Made by a program: the position numbers and the translations under genes
Notes under the pieces: generated by a model
The model's database searches: none
Seen by the model: only the letters and a program-made list of their open reading frames with translations
Told to the model about the DNA's origin: nothing
Shown: piece after piece, positions 53,414 to 63,300 of the stretch
Layout of the letters: every line of letters starts with the position of its first letter
Position numbering within the stretch: the first letter of the stretch is position 1
Source of the DNA: Ulvibacter algarum
GTDB taxonomy: Bacteria; Bacteroidota; Bacteroidia; Flavobacteriales; Flavobacteriaceae
DNA length: 64,000 bases
Reading direction: 5' to 3'
Assembly: GCA_947488905.1 (NCBI GenBank)
Contig: CANLBJ010000010.1
Location: 34,218 to 98,217, forward strand

Positions 53414-54574
53414 ATGAAAAGAACTGGAACCATTATCGTATTACTATTGATTGTAATTTGCTTTTGTGCAGGTATTTATTATATCTGGACTAAGGACCAA
53501 AAAGATCCAGTAGTATATCTTACAGAACAAGCAACTAACCAGACTATTGTTAAAAAAACAGTTGCCACAGGTAGTATTGTACCCAAAGAAGAAGTATTAA
53601 TAAAACCTAATATTTCTGGTATTATTGACGAGATTTTTGTGGAAGCTGGTGACATAATAAAGAGTGGTGACCTTATTGCAAAAGTAAAAGTGGTGCCTAA
53701 TGTAAACTCATTAAGTTCTGCAAAAAACAATATTAATAGCGCAAAGACACAGGTAGAGACTGCAAGATTAGCTTTAGAGAGTCAACGTAGTATTTACAAT
53801 CGTCAAAAAGGACTGTTTGAAAAAGGAGTGATTTCAGCAAATGAGTTTGACACAGCTCAACTAAGTTTTGACCAAGCACAACAACGCTATAGTCAAGAAA
53901 AAGTAACACTAGGCGGTGCACAGCAAACCTTTGATATTGTAAAAACAGGAACCTCTAGAGGCTTAGGAGCTTCTGCAAACACAGAGATTAGAGCTACTGT
54001 TTCTGGGATGGTTCTAGATGTACCCGTAAAGACAGGAAATCAAGTTATTGAATCTAATAACTTTAATGACGGTACTACCATCGCGACTATCGCAGATGTA
54101 GACAAAATGATTTTTGAAGGAAAAGTTGATGAAAGTGAAGTAGGAAAAATTAAAGAACAACTACCTCTAGAAATCACTGTAGGTGCCATCGAGAATAAAA
54201 AATTTGATGCTGTTTTAGATTATATCGCACCTAAAGGTGTGAGCGAAAACGGAGCGATCCAGTTTGAAATTAAAGGAACACTTGCAAAAAAAGATACCAC
54301 TTTTATTAGAGCAGGATTAAGCGCAAATGCTTCTATTATTCTAGCTAAAGCAGAAGATGTACTGGCAATTAAAGAAGCGCTGGTACAATATGACAAAGAG
54401 ACTAAGCAAGCCTATGTAGAAGTTGCGACGGGTGATCAAGAGTTTGAACGCAGAGATATTGAGATGGGCGTAAGTGACGGGATCTTTGTAGAAGTAACAT
54501 CTGGCATCACAAAAGACGATAAAATTAAAGTTTGGAACCAACTTAAATCACCTCTAACGGGTGGAGGCTTCTAA
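53414..54574 (+). CDS. periplasmic adaptor (membrane fusion) protein 1
   Basis: A 386-residue HlyD/MacA-type adaptor: N-terminal membrane anchor (6-25), lipoyl halves around a long helical hairpin (SSAKNNINSAKTQVETARLA), then beta-barrel and membrane-proximal domains. It bridges the MacB-like exporter with TolC. It lies between the permeases and the TolC gene. The spacer upstream holds the repeat cluster. Confidence 0.92.
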   Translation: MKRTGTIIVLLLIVICFCAGIYYIWTKDQKDPVVYLTEQATNQTIVKKTVATGSIVPKEEVLIKPNISGIIDEIFVEAGDIIKSGDLIAKVKVVPNVNSLSSAKNNINSAKTQVETARLALESQRSIYNRQKGLFEKGVISANEFDTAQLSFDQAQQRYSQEKVTLGGAQQTFDIVKTGTSRGLGASANTEIRATVSGMVLDVPVKTGNQVIESNNFNDGTTIATIADVDKMIFEGKVDESEVGKIKEQLPLEITVGAIENKKFDAVLDYIAPKGVSENGAIQFEIKGTLAKKDTTFIRAGLSANASIILAKAEDVLAIKEALVQYDKETKQAYVEVATGDQEFERRDIEMGVSDGIFVEVTSGITKDDKIKVWNQLKSPLTGGGF

Positions 54575-54642
54575 AAAAAATAAGTTTAATAATGTAACAC
54601 TTTAATAAAGTGTAAGACTTACTTAACAACCACAATCAAATT

Positions 54643-56088
54643 ATGAAAAAGTTACTCCTTTTAGGCGTTTTTACATTCACAGTTTTTTCTGCGACGGCCC
54701 AAGTTAAAAAATGGACTTTGCAAGAATGTGTCGTATATGCCTTAGAAAACAATATTTCTGTAAAGCAAAGTGAACTAGATTTAAAAAGTACAGAATTAGA
54801 TGAATGGACGGCAAAAGCCGCATTTTTACCTAGTTTAAATCTAAGCGGAAGTGTTTCTGAAAGTACTGGACTTAGTTTTAATCCTGTATCTAACAGCCCG
54901 CAAACAGCAACAACACTTTCTGCAAACGGAAGCATTAATATAGGTTATAACTTATTTGACGGTTTAAGAAATGTAAGACAAGTACAACGTGCAGAAATTT
55001 CAAAATTAGCAGGTCAATACAGGCTTGATAAAATGAAAGATGACATTGCTTTATTTGTTGCAAATGCATACCTACAAGTATTACTTAACAAAGCAAACCT
55101 TGAAGTAACTCTAACTCAAAATGAAGTTACAGCAACACAAATAGAGCGCACACAACAACTAGTAGACGCAGGCTCATTGCCTAGAGGAGATCTTTTAGAA
55201 ATACGCGCAACAAACGCAAGCGAATTACAGCGTATTGCAGTAGCAGAAAACGCAGTACAGATTTCACTAATTAGTCTAGCGCAATTATTATTAATTAAAG
55301 ACTATCAAAATTTTGATATTGCTACAGATGATTATCAAATTGTATCTGAAGAGATTATCGAAACTCCAGCTTCTCAATTAATTGATAGCGCTAGAGAAAA
55401 CAGACAAGAGATTAAAATTGCAGAAGCTAATGTGACATTAGCTGAAAAAGATATTGAAATAGCAAAAGGAGCGTTATTACCTAGTGTTTCTGCTTTTTTT
55501 GGATATAGTACTCGTTACGCAAACAACCCATCATTTACATCAACCATAGACCCAGACAATCCTATTTCTTCACAAGTGATAGGTGTTGTAGAAGGTACAG
55601 GACAAAATGTAATAGGTGAATTTCCAAATACCATAACTAACGCTGTGAGTGCAGATCCATTTTTTGACCAGCTATATTTAAATGATGGTATATCTTATGG
55701 ATTGAGTGTAAATGTTCCTATTTTTAATGGTTTTCAGGCAAAAGCAAATGTAAAGCGAAACCAAATTAATCTAGAGCGCTCCAAGTTTCAACTAGAGCAA
55801 GCAGCATTAGATTTAGAGTCTAGCGTTTACCAAGCACTTGTTGACGTTAAAGGTTCTAAAAAAGCTTACGAGGCTGCAACTACAGCTTTTGAGTCGCAAG
55901 AATTAGCGTACCAATATGCTAAAGATAGATATGACGTAGGTCTTACTAATGCTTTTGATTTTAGTCAATCTAAGCTTCGTTATGACAATGCAAATATTGA
56001 AATTAACAGAACGAGATACGATTATATTTTTAAACTCAAAGTATTAGAATTATACTTTGGCGTGGATCCAACCCAACTAAAATTCTAA
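54643..56088 (+). CDS. TolC family outer-membrane efflux protein
   Basis: A 481-residue outer-membrane channel (signal peptide ends FSATAQ). Two OEP repeats with long alpha-helices are visible (LQECVVYALENNISVKQSEL starting the first, and YALENN-like recurrence in the second half: ASQLIDSARENRQEIKIAEA). Forms trimeric tunnels for the adjacent adaptors. Between adaptor 1 (68 bases upstream) and adaptor 2 (2 bases downstream). Confidence 0.93.
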   Translation: MKKLLLLGVFTFTVFSATAQVKKWTLQECVVYALENNISVKQSELDLKSTELDEWTAKAAFLPSLNLSGSVSESTGLSFNPVSNSPQTATTLSANGSINIGYNLFDGLRNVRQVQRAEISKLAGQYRLDKMKDDIALFVANAYLQVLLNKANLEVTLTQNEVTATQIERTQQLVDAGSLPRGDLLEIRATNASELQRIAVAENAVQISLISLAQLLLIKDYQNFDIATDDYQIVSEEIIETPASQLIDSARENRQEIKIAEANVTLAEKDIEIAKGALLPSVSAFFGYSTRYANNPSFTSTIDPDNPISSQVIGVVEGTGQNVIGEFPNTITNAVSADPFFDQLYLNDGISYGLSVNVPIFNGFQAKANVKRNQINLERSKFQLEQAALDLESSVYQALVDVKGSKKAYEAATTAFESQELAYQYAKDRYDVGLTNAFDFSQSKLRYDNANIEINRTRYDYIFKLKVLELYFGVDPTQLKF

Positions 56089-56090
56089 CC

Positions 56091-57371
56091 ATGAAAAAAA
56101 AGACACTAATTTGGATTATTATCATATTTGTAGTGCTAATCGCTGCTTTTATCTTCGGAAAGAAAGCAGGATTGTTTGGTAATACCGATGAGGGCAAAGT
56201 GGTTGAAATCACTGAAATTGCTCCATTAACTATTACAGAAACTGTTGCTGCTACAGGAAAAATACAACCTGAGATTGAAGTATCACTTTCGTCTGAAGTT
56301 TCTGGTGAAATCATTGAACTTCAAGTAAAAGAAGGACAACTAGTAGAAAAAGGACAACTACTTGTAAAAATAAACCCAGATTTAATACAAGCACAAGTAA
56401 GCCAAAGTCAAGCTGGATTATCTAATGTACGTGCACAATTAGAGAATGCAGAAGCTAGTTTGCGTAATGCAAAAGCTAATTATGACAGAAGCAAATCTCT
56501 ATTTGACAAAGGAGTCATCTCAAGATCAGACTGGGACCGTGCAACTGCAGATTATGAAATGGCACAGGCTAATAAAACCTCTGCTTATTATAATGTACAA
56601 AGTTCTTCTGCAAACGTAAAGCAGTCTCGCGACAATTTAAATAGAACTAAGATCTATGCCCCTATGACGGGTACCGTATCCAAACTTTCTGTAGAACTTG
56701 GAGAACGTGTAGTAGGTACAGCACAGATGGCTGGTACAGAAATCATACGTGTTGCTAACCTAGACAATATGGAAGTTGAAGTAGACGTGAACGAAAATGA
56801 CATAGTAAAAGTTGCCGTAGGCGATAGCACTATTGTAGAAGTTGATGCTTGGACAAAAAGAGAATTTAAAGGTCTAGTTACAGAAATAGCAAACTCTGCA
56901 GAGTCTACATTAACAGCAGATCAAGTAACTAACTTTAAAGTAAAAGTGCGTATTCTTCCAGAATCTTACAAAGATCTTACAGACGGTAAACCAGAAAGCT
57001 ATTCTCCTTTTAGACCAGGAATGACCGCTACTGTTGATGTTATTACAAACAAAAAAGAAAAGATTATTGCTGTACCCATTAGTGCTGTGGTAATAAAGAC
57101 TGATACATCTTCTAGTAAAAAACCATACACAAAAGAAGTGATTACAGCAGACACTAAAAAGTTTGAATGTGTCTTTGTAGAAAATGCTGGCGTAGCAAAA
57201 TTAAGAGTTGTAGAAACAGGAATCCAAGATGACACTAATATTGAGATACGTTCTGGTTTAAAAGACGGTGACAAAGTGATAACTGGACCATATACCTTAG
57301 TAACAAAAACTTTAAAACCTGGGGATAAAGTTTCTGTAGAAAAAGAAGACAAAAAAGAAGATAAAGAATAA
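56091..57371 (+). CDS. periplasmic adaptor (membrane fusion) protein 2
   Basis: A 426-residue RND/MacA-type adaptor with an N-terminal membrane anchor (4-22), lipoyl domain (SGEIIELQVKEGQLVEKGQ), helical hairpin (about 100-170), beta barrel and membrane-proximal domains, and an acidic-basic tail. Longer than adaptor 1 and only loosely similar. It follows tolC by two bases, and its stop overlaps the tsaB start (57371). The 9-mer CTTCGGAAA lies in its 5' part (56153-56161). Confidence 0.92.
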   Translation: MKKKTLIWIIIIFVVLIAAFIFGKKAGLFGNTDEGKVVEITEIAPLTITETVAATGKIQPEIEVSLSSEVSGEIIELQVKEGQLVEKGQLLVKINPDLIQAQVSQSQAGLSNVRAQLENAEASLRNAKANYDRSKSLFDKGVISRSDWDRATADYEMAQANKTSAYYNVQSSSANVKQSRDNLNRTKIYAPMTGTVSKLSVELGERVVGTAQMAGTEIIRVANLDNMEVEVDVNENDIVKVAVGDSTIVEVDAWTKREFKGLVTEIANSAESTLTADQVTNFKVKVRILPESYKDLTDGKPESYSPFRPGMTATVDVITNKKEKIIAVPISAVVIKTDTSSSKKPYTKEVITADTKKFECVFVENAGVAKLRVVETGIQDDTNIEIRSGLKDGDKVITGPYTLVTKTLKPGDKVSVEKEDKKEDKE

Positions 57372-58027
57372 TGGCACTCATACTTTGCTTAGAGACAGCA
57401 ACAAAAAATTGCTCTGTAGCGCTTTCTGAAAACGGAAGCGTTATTGCGTTTAAAGAAATCACGACAGAAGGATATTCTCATGCAGAAAACCTACACGTCT
57501 TTATTGAAGATGTGATGAAAGCAGCGGCAAGGAAACTTAGCGATCTAGATGCGATTGCTGTGAGTAAAGGACCTGGGTCTTATACAGGTTTGCGTATAGG
57601 TGTTTCTACCGCTAAGGGACTATGCTATTCACTAGATGTCCCGTTGATCTCTCTTGAAACGCTAGATGTGCTAGCAGAACAAGTGACAGAACCCACTACT
57701 ATTATCCCAATGCTAGATGCTAGACGTATGGAAGTGTATAGTGCAATTTTTGACACAGATAAGAAAAGAACACGCGGCACAGAGGCTCAAATTTTAGATG
57801 AAAATTCTTTTGCTCAGCACCTTTCAGAAGCAAAAACAACTTTTATAGGAGATGGTGTAGCTAAGTTTGAAGAAATTTGTAGTCACCCAAATGCTTCTTT
57901 TATCACTACAGCACTGCCTTCTGCAAAAGATATGGCATCTTTAGCAGAAACAAAGCACAAAAAAAACGACACCGAAGATGTCGCTTATTTTGAACCTTAT
58001 TACTTGAAAGATTTTAAAATAGGGTAA
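57371..58027 (+). CDS. tsaB: tRNA threonylcarbamoyladenosine biosynthesis protein TsaB
   Basis: Partner of TsaD in making t6A37 in tRNAs. The 218 residues form the ASKHA fold: ILCLETATKNCSVALSENG at the N-terminus and VSKGPGSYTGLRIGVSTAKG as the conserved TsaB/TsaD-like core. It has the short C-terminus typical of TsaB. It is translationally coupled to the adaptor gene and converges on the MscS gene with a four-base gap. Confidence 0.94.
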   Translation: MALILCLETATKNCSVALSENGSVIAFKEITTEGYSHAENLHVFIEDVMKAAARKLSDLDAIAVSKGPGSYTGLRIGVSTAKGLCYSLDVPLISLETLDVLAEQVTEPTTIIPMLDARRMEVYSAIFDTDKKRTRGTEAQILDENSFAQHLSEAKTTFIGDGVAKFEEICSHPNASFITTALPSAKDMASLAETKHKKNDTEDVAYFEPYYLKDFKIG

Positions 58028-58031
58028 CCCA

Positions 58032-58907
58032 CTATTTATCTTGCCCAATTAAATGAACATCTCTTTGAGGGAATGGGATTGAAATACCCTCTGCCTCTAA
58101 TCTAGATTTTGCTTCTTCTACTGTATAAAACTTTATATTCCAGAAATCTTCAAGTTTTGCCCAAAAACGAATCGTAAGGTTTACAGAACTATCTGCTAAC
58201 TCTGCAACGGCAACCATAGGCATTTTTCCTTCTTCTTTGACAATTAAATCTTGCTCCATTAAAAGTGCTAATAAAACCTCTTTAGCTTTTTTAATATCAC
58301 TATCATAACTAATCCCTATTATTAAATTATCCCTTCTAACACCCTCTTCTGTATAATTAACAATGGTATCATTAGACAATTTTCCATTAGGTATCACGGC
58401 AAGTTGATTACCAAAAGTTAATAGTTTTGTCGAGATAATTGAGATCTCTTTTACAGTTCCCTCTACTCCTTGGGCTTTTATAAAATGCCCTACTTTAAAT
58501 GGTTTAAACAATAAGATAAGTACACCTCCTGCAAAATTTGCCAGTGAACCCTGCAAAGCAAGACCTATTGCTAAACCAGCCGCACCTATAATTGCAACAA
58601 AAGAAGATGTTTGGATACCTAATTGCGCTACCACGGTAATAAATAATATAATCTTTAAGACTGCGCTTATTAGGTCTATTAAAAACTTCTCTAATGAGAC
58701 ATCGAGCTCTCTAGCTTTAAAGATTTTTTTAACAAGTTTTATCGTTATTTTGATAAACCACCACCCAATAATAAATATAAGAAGGGCCGATACAATATCT
58801 GGTAAATAATCTATTAACTTTTGACCATATTTATTGATATACAAATCAATGTTCTGAAATTTTTCAATTACGTCAATTGGCTCTGTTACTGTTGTTTTTT
58901 CTTGCAT
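58032..58907 (-). CDS. mechanosensitive ion channel family protein (MscS type)
   Basis: Small-conductance mechanosensitive channel for osmotic downshift. The 291 residues have three N-terminal membrane segments (about 30-50, 72-95 and 105-130), the third being the glycine/alanine-rich pore helix AIGLALQGSLANFAGGVLIL, then the MscS beta domain (FKVGHFIKAQGVEGTVKEIS) and a C-terminal alpha/beta cage. Its promoter box (58927-58934) overlaps the terminator of the upstream dodecin gene. Confidence 0.95.
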   Translation of the reverse strand: MQEKTTVTEPIDVIEKFQNIDLYINKYGQKLIDYLPDIVSALLIFIIGWWFIKITIKLVKKIFKARELDVSLEKFLIDLISAVLKIILFITVVAQLGIQTSSFVAIIGAAGLAIGLALQGSLANFAGGVLILLFKPFKVGHFIKAQGVEGTVKEISIISTKLLTFGNQLAVIPNGKLSNDTIVNYTEEGVRRDNLIIGISYDSDIKKAKEVLLALLMEQDLIVKEEGKMPMVAVAELADSSVNLTIRFWAKLEDFWNIKFYTVEEAKSRLEAEGISIPFPQRDVHLIGQDK

Positions 58908-58926
58908 TTAATATGTTTATTAAAAA

Positions 58927-58934
58927 CAAAAATA
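58927..58934 (-). promoter_or_regulatory. TAnnTTTG promoter box for mscS, overlapping the dodecin terminator
   Basis: CAAAAATA reads TATTTTTG on the minus strand, 19 bases before the mscS ATG. Its right end is the base of the terminator stem at 58931-58961. Confidence 0.5.
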
Positions 58935-58961
58935 CGCCTTTGGGAAGCCCAAAGACGTATT
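58931..58961 (-). terminator. Rho-independent terminator of the dodecin gene
   Basis: AATACG-C-CTTTGGG (58931-58944) pairs with CCCAAAG-A-CGTATT (58948-58961) with one mismatch. On the minus strand it is followed by TTTGTTTTT. Confidence 0.85.
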
Positions 58962-58982
58962 AAAAATTATAAGATTTTGTTA

Positions 58983-59183
58983 TTATTTTACTTCAAAGGT
59001 AATCTTGCAGTTTATACGATATTCTGTAATTTTACCATCTTCGACCACACAAGTTTGCTCGTTAATGTAGCAAGATTTAATATTTTTCACACTTTTTGAG
59101 GCTTGCGCTACTGCTTTTTGAGCCGCTTCTTCCCAACTTTTTGTTGAGTTTGATAATACTTCAATTACTTTTAAAATTGCCAT
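58983..59183 (-). CDS. dodecin family protein
   Basis: Small beta-alpha-beta-beta protein of 66 residues that forms hollow dodecamers, in some species storing flavin. LKVIEVLSNSTKSWEEAAQK and YINEQTCVVEDGKITEYRIN fit the family. In flavin-binding dodecins a tryptophan stacks on the ligand near residue 37; here that position aligns with S37, and the only tryptophan is W17 in the helix. Flavin binding may therefore differ. Monocistronic with a good terminator. Confidence 0.88.
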   Translation of the reverse strand: MAILKVIEVLSNSTKSWEEAAQKAVAQASKSVKNIKSCYINEQTCVVEDGKITEYRINCKITFEVK

Positions 59184-59317
59184 GATTTTTTGTTTTTAAT
59201 ATTAATTATTTCTGAAATGTTAATATACAAAGAATCTTAAACCTTTTTATAAATAAATTTGGTAAAATACCATCACTTTAACTAAAGATGAAAACCATCA
59301 TAGTTTTTTTTAGCAAA

Positions 59318-60238
59318 CTACCCATTTACAGCCTCTACTAGTTGAACTCTACCTTGCATCATCTCTTTAAGCATTGTCTGAATACCATTTTTAAGTGTTA
59401 CTGTCGCAGATGGACAACCACTACAAGCTCCTTGTAAAATAACTTTTACTGTTTTAGTGTCTGCATCATAACTATCAAAAGCAATATGACCTCCATCACT
59501 AGCTACCGCTGGTTTTACGTATTCATCTAGAATATCAATAATTTCGTTATCAATATCAGAATAGGTTTTTTCTGTTGTATTTTCTGTTGGTGATGCAATA
59601 GCTTTTTGTTCTTCCTTTAAAGTTTCAGAAAGCATCTCATCTGTAAATATCTGTTTACCATCTTCAATGTAGCTGCGTATAAACTCACGTAACTGCATGC
59701 TTATTTCCTCCCACTCGGCAACTTCATATTTCATTACAGAAACGTAGTTACTACTAATAAAAACTTCTTTTACAAAAGGAAAGTTAAACAATGCAGCAGC
59801 TAAAGGTGCGTGTTTTGCATCATCAATATTCTTAAACTCAAATGTACCAGTCACTAGTGGCTTATTTGCAACAAATTTTAATACAGAAGGATTAGGTGTT
59901 GTCTCACCATAAACCGTCACAGGTATCTTTTTCTTGTCTGCCGTTTCATTAACTACTGGTTTACCGCTTTCAATATATTCACCTATAGAAACTGCAACTT
60001 CTTCTTGCACCATATCCCAGCTAACTATGTTATATTTTTCTACTGCTATAAAGTTTTGTGAGATATAAACCGTTTTTACAAAAGGAAGGTAAAATAATTG
60101 TTGTGCAATAGGGCTTTCTACAGCCTCTTCTATATTTTTAAATTCGTAGCTTTTTGCTTGTGTAAGGAAAGAATTTGCTACAAATTTTACAATATTTTCG
60201 TTATTTGTAGGTTGTATGATAATATTATGAGATTGCAT
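59318..60238 (-). CDS. NifU/NfuA-like Fe-S scaffold protein with duplicated N-terminal domain
   Basis: Fe-S cluster carrier of 306 residues. Two Nfu_N-type domains stand in tandem (about 8-85 and 105-190; NIVKFVANSFLTQAKSYEF and SVLKFVANKPLVTGTFEF are the equivalent starts), followed by the C-terminal NifU domain with C272/C275 in GACSGCPSATV. An in-frame TTG six codons upstream (60256) is inside the promoter box, so the ATG at 60238 is preferred. It diverges from the giant surface-protein gene; the two promoter boxes face away from each other. Confidence 0.9.
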   Translation of the reverse strand: MQSHNIIIQPTNNENIVKFVANSFLTQAKSYEFKNIEEAVESPIAQQLFYLPFVKTVYISQNFIAVEKYNIVSWDMVQEEVAVSIGEYIESGKPVVNETADKKKIPVTVYGETTPNPSVLKFVANKPLVTGTFEFKNIDDAKHAPLAAALFNFPFVKEVFISSNYVSVMKYEVAEWEEISMQLREFIRSYIEDGKQIFTDEMLSETLKEEQKAIASPTENTTEKTYSDIDNEIIDILDEYVKPAVASDGGHIAFDSYDADTKTVKVILQGACSGCPSATVTLKNGIQTMLKEMMQGRVQLVEAVNG

Positions 60239-60253
60239 AAGTTTAATTTTTGG

Positions 60254-60261
60254 CAAAAATA
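60254..60261 (-). promoter_or_regulatory. TAnnTTTG promoter box (minus strand) for the NfuA-like gene
   Basis: CAAAAATA reads TATTTTTG on the minus strand, 15 bases before the ATG at 60238. Confidence 0.5.
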
Positions 60262-60285
60262 GCGAAACAAAACCAATGTATTCAA

Positions 60286-60293
60286 TATATTTG
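60286..60293 (+). promoter_or_regulatory. TAnnTTTG promoter box for the choice-of-anchor L protein
   Basis: TATATTTG lies 18 bases before the ATG at 60312 and is back to back with the NfuA-like promoter. Confidence 0.5.
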
Positions 60294-60311
60294 ACGCCTT
60301 AAGTAATTGCT

Positions 60312-63300
60312 ATGAAAAGATTATTACTACCAAGTTTCTTATTATTTTCTGTCGCCGTTTTTTCTCAAATAACGGTTGACGAAACTTTAACACCAGAAGA
60401 CCTCATAATAGATATTCTTATAGACAGCCCCTGTGCTCAAGTTTCAAACTTTATATCGAGCTCTGGAGTTGACTTTGGAGATCAAAATAGCCTAGCTTCA
60501 TTTGATGCAACCGGCACAGACTTTCCTTTTGAGGCAGGTGTCGTATTGACATCAGGTTATGCTTCTGAAGTCCCTGGACCTAACTTAGATTTAAATGGTT
60601 CTGGAGGCGGTACTGCCTGGAATGGTTCTGGAGATCCAGATTTAGCAGCAATTCTAGGAATTCCACCTACAGATTTACATAACTCAACATCTATTCAATT
60701 TGATTTTGTTTCATTTATAAGTGATATAAGTTTTAACTTTTTACTAGCTTCAGAAGAATACAATCAAAATTTTGAATGTAGCTTTTCAGATTCTTTCGCA
60801 TTTATATTAACAGATCAACTTACTGGCGCAGTGACAAACCTTGCTGTATTACCAGGCACAACGACACCTATTCAAGTAACAAACATTAGAGAAGAGGTAG
60901 TCGGGCAATGTGCCGCTGTCAACCCTGAGTTTTTTGACAAATACAACTTCTTACCTTTTAATGATTCTAACACAGCTGCCATTGACTATAATGGACAAAC
61001 AACACCACTTACAGCTTTTGGTACCGTAGTTCCTGGTAATACATATACTATGAAATTAGTTGTAGCAGATCAACAAGATGCTATTTATGATGTTGCTGTA
61101 TTTCTAGAAGCAGGAAGTTTTAATATTGGGGTAAACCTCGGCCCAGATGCAACTATCGTTTCTGGTAACGCAGCCTGCGAAAACCAAGAATATACTATAG
61201 GTATTCAAGAAGCTCCGCCTGGCGCCACTTTTCAATGGTATGTCTTAAACCCTACAAATGGTTTATATGACCTTTTAGCTGGAGAAACAAACTCAACATT
61301 AGTTGTAACAGAACCAGGTGAATACCAAGTAGAAGCTATGCTAGCTGCAGATTGTGTTGTTTATGATGAAATATTAATAGAATTTTCACCAGTACCCGTA
61401 GCGTCAATTCCAGACTTAATAAGGCAATGTGACGAAGCACCTAATGATGGTATCACCATTTTTGACCTCACGCAAGCAGATGCACAAATCATAAATGGAC
61501 AAACTGATGTATTAGTAGATTATTATGAAACTGAACTTGATGCAGAGATGGAAATGAATATCATTCCAGACCCTACAATGTATCAAAACACAACACCAAA
61601 CTTTCAGATTGTTTATGGTCGTCTTGAAGACATTTTTAGAAATTGTTATGACGTAGTTCCTTTAGAAATACAAGTAGATTTTGCACCAGAAATCACAGAA
61701 CCAATTACAGATTTATTTCAGTGTGACAATGACGAGAATGGAACTGAAACCTTTGACCTTACTATAAAAGAAGATGAAATATTAAACACTTTAGTAAATG
61801 TTGGCCTAGAATATTTTGAAACTTTAGCAGATGCAGAAGCTGGCACTAACCCTATTTTAGATCCAGAAAACTACACAAACGGTTTTACTACTATTTATGT
61901 ACAAGCTACTAACGCTTTAGGTTGTACTACAGAAGGTAGTTTTGACCTTGTTTTAGGGGTTACACCTCCATTTACAGCTCCTTTTCCATTGGTAGGTTGT
62001 GACGTAGACGATAACGGTTCTGCAATTTTTGACCCTAACGAGTTAAATGATGGTATCACTGCAGGTGTGACAGGATTGAGTGTTACATACTTCGGAAATA
62101 TGATAGATGCAGAAAATGCGTCAAATCCATTAACATTGCCATACACAAGTACAGGAGAAACCATTTGGGTTCGTATTGAAGATGACACTACAGGCTGTTA
62201 CAGCATTACCACACTTGTATTAGAAGTAGCTCCTATACCTACTATTTGCCAACCAGAACCTCTTGTTTTTTGCGATATAGATAATGACGGTATAGGCGAG
62301 TTTACATTAACAGAAAGAGATGACCAAGTAAGATGTGGAGATCCTTCAGGAAACCTAGTTGTAAGTTATCACGAAACACAAGGGGAGGCAAACTTAAATA
62401 CCAATGCACTTTTAAGCCCATATTTAAATATTGTTGCTTTTAACCAAACCATTATCGCGAGATTAACAGATATAGATTCTGGTTGTTTTGATACTGTTGA
62501 ACTTCAACTAATCGTTGGAGATCGACCAGAGATATCAGACCCAGAACCTTTAACACTTTGTGATGATGACGGTGATGGCATAGAGCTGTTTAATCTTATT
62601 TCTGCAGAATTTGAAATCTTAGCTGGATTAACGGGCGGCCCCTATATAGTAGATTACTATGAGACACAAGCCAATGCAGATACCGGGACGAACCCAATAG
62701 AAAATGCTTTAAAGCCGGTGTACCCTAATCAGCCTACTTTAGGTAACCCGCAAACAATATACATTGTAGTAACAGACACTTCTAATGGATGCTCAAGCTC
62801 AACTACACTAGAATTAATTGTTAATCCTAGACCAGCTCTTATTGCTCCAATGCCATATGTTTTATGTGATGTTAATAACCCTGGTGATGAAATAGAAGAG
62901 TTTGACTTAACAACGACTATTTCAGAAATAACAGGAGGAGACAACAATATAATAATCACTTTTTACGAAACTCAAATGGATGCAGATAACGGGACAAACC
63001 CTATCTCACCAGCTACTACACATTTAAATGTAGATGATATGGGTAACGCAATCAATCCGCAAACTATTTTTATAGGTGCAGAAGATGCAACTACGGGATG
63101 TACACAAACAAGCACAGTGACACTTGAGTTACGTGTAGAGAACGCTCCATCTCCAGTGACACCAGAACCACTTGTTGCTTGTGATGACAATAATGACGGT
63201 TATGCCTTTTTTGATTTAACGTTAAAAAATGACGAGATAATTGATGGGGAGCCTAACATATTAATTAGTTATTACGAGACGATGTTAGATGCAGAAAATG

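Noticed and set aside
58018..58040. Short dyad AAATAGGGTAACCCACTATTT at the tsaB-mscS junction as a terminator
   Set aside because: The pairing is short and interrupted and has no T-run; the two stop codons lie inside it.
58821..59099. 92-codon plus-strand frame over the mscS-dodecin spacer
   Set aside because: It runs antisense through a dodecin terminator and promoter and has no protein features.
59284..59310. Possible hairpin AACTAAAGATG / CATCATAGTT after the NfuA-like gene
   Set aside because: Imperfect stem with the T-run on the wrong side for the minus-strand gene.
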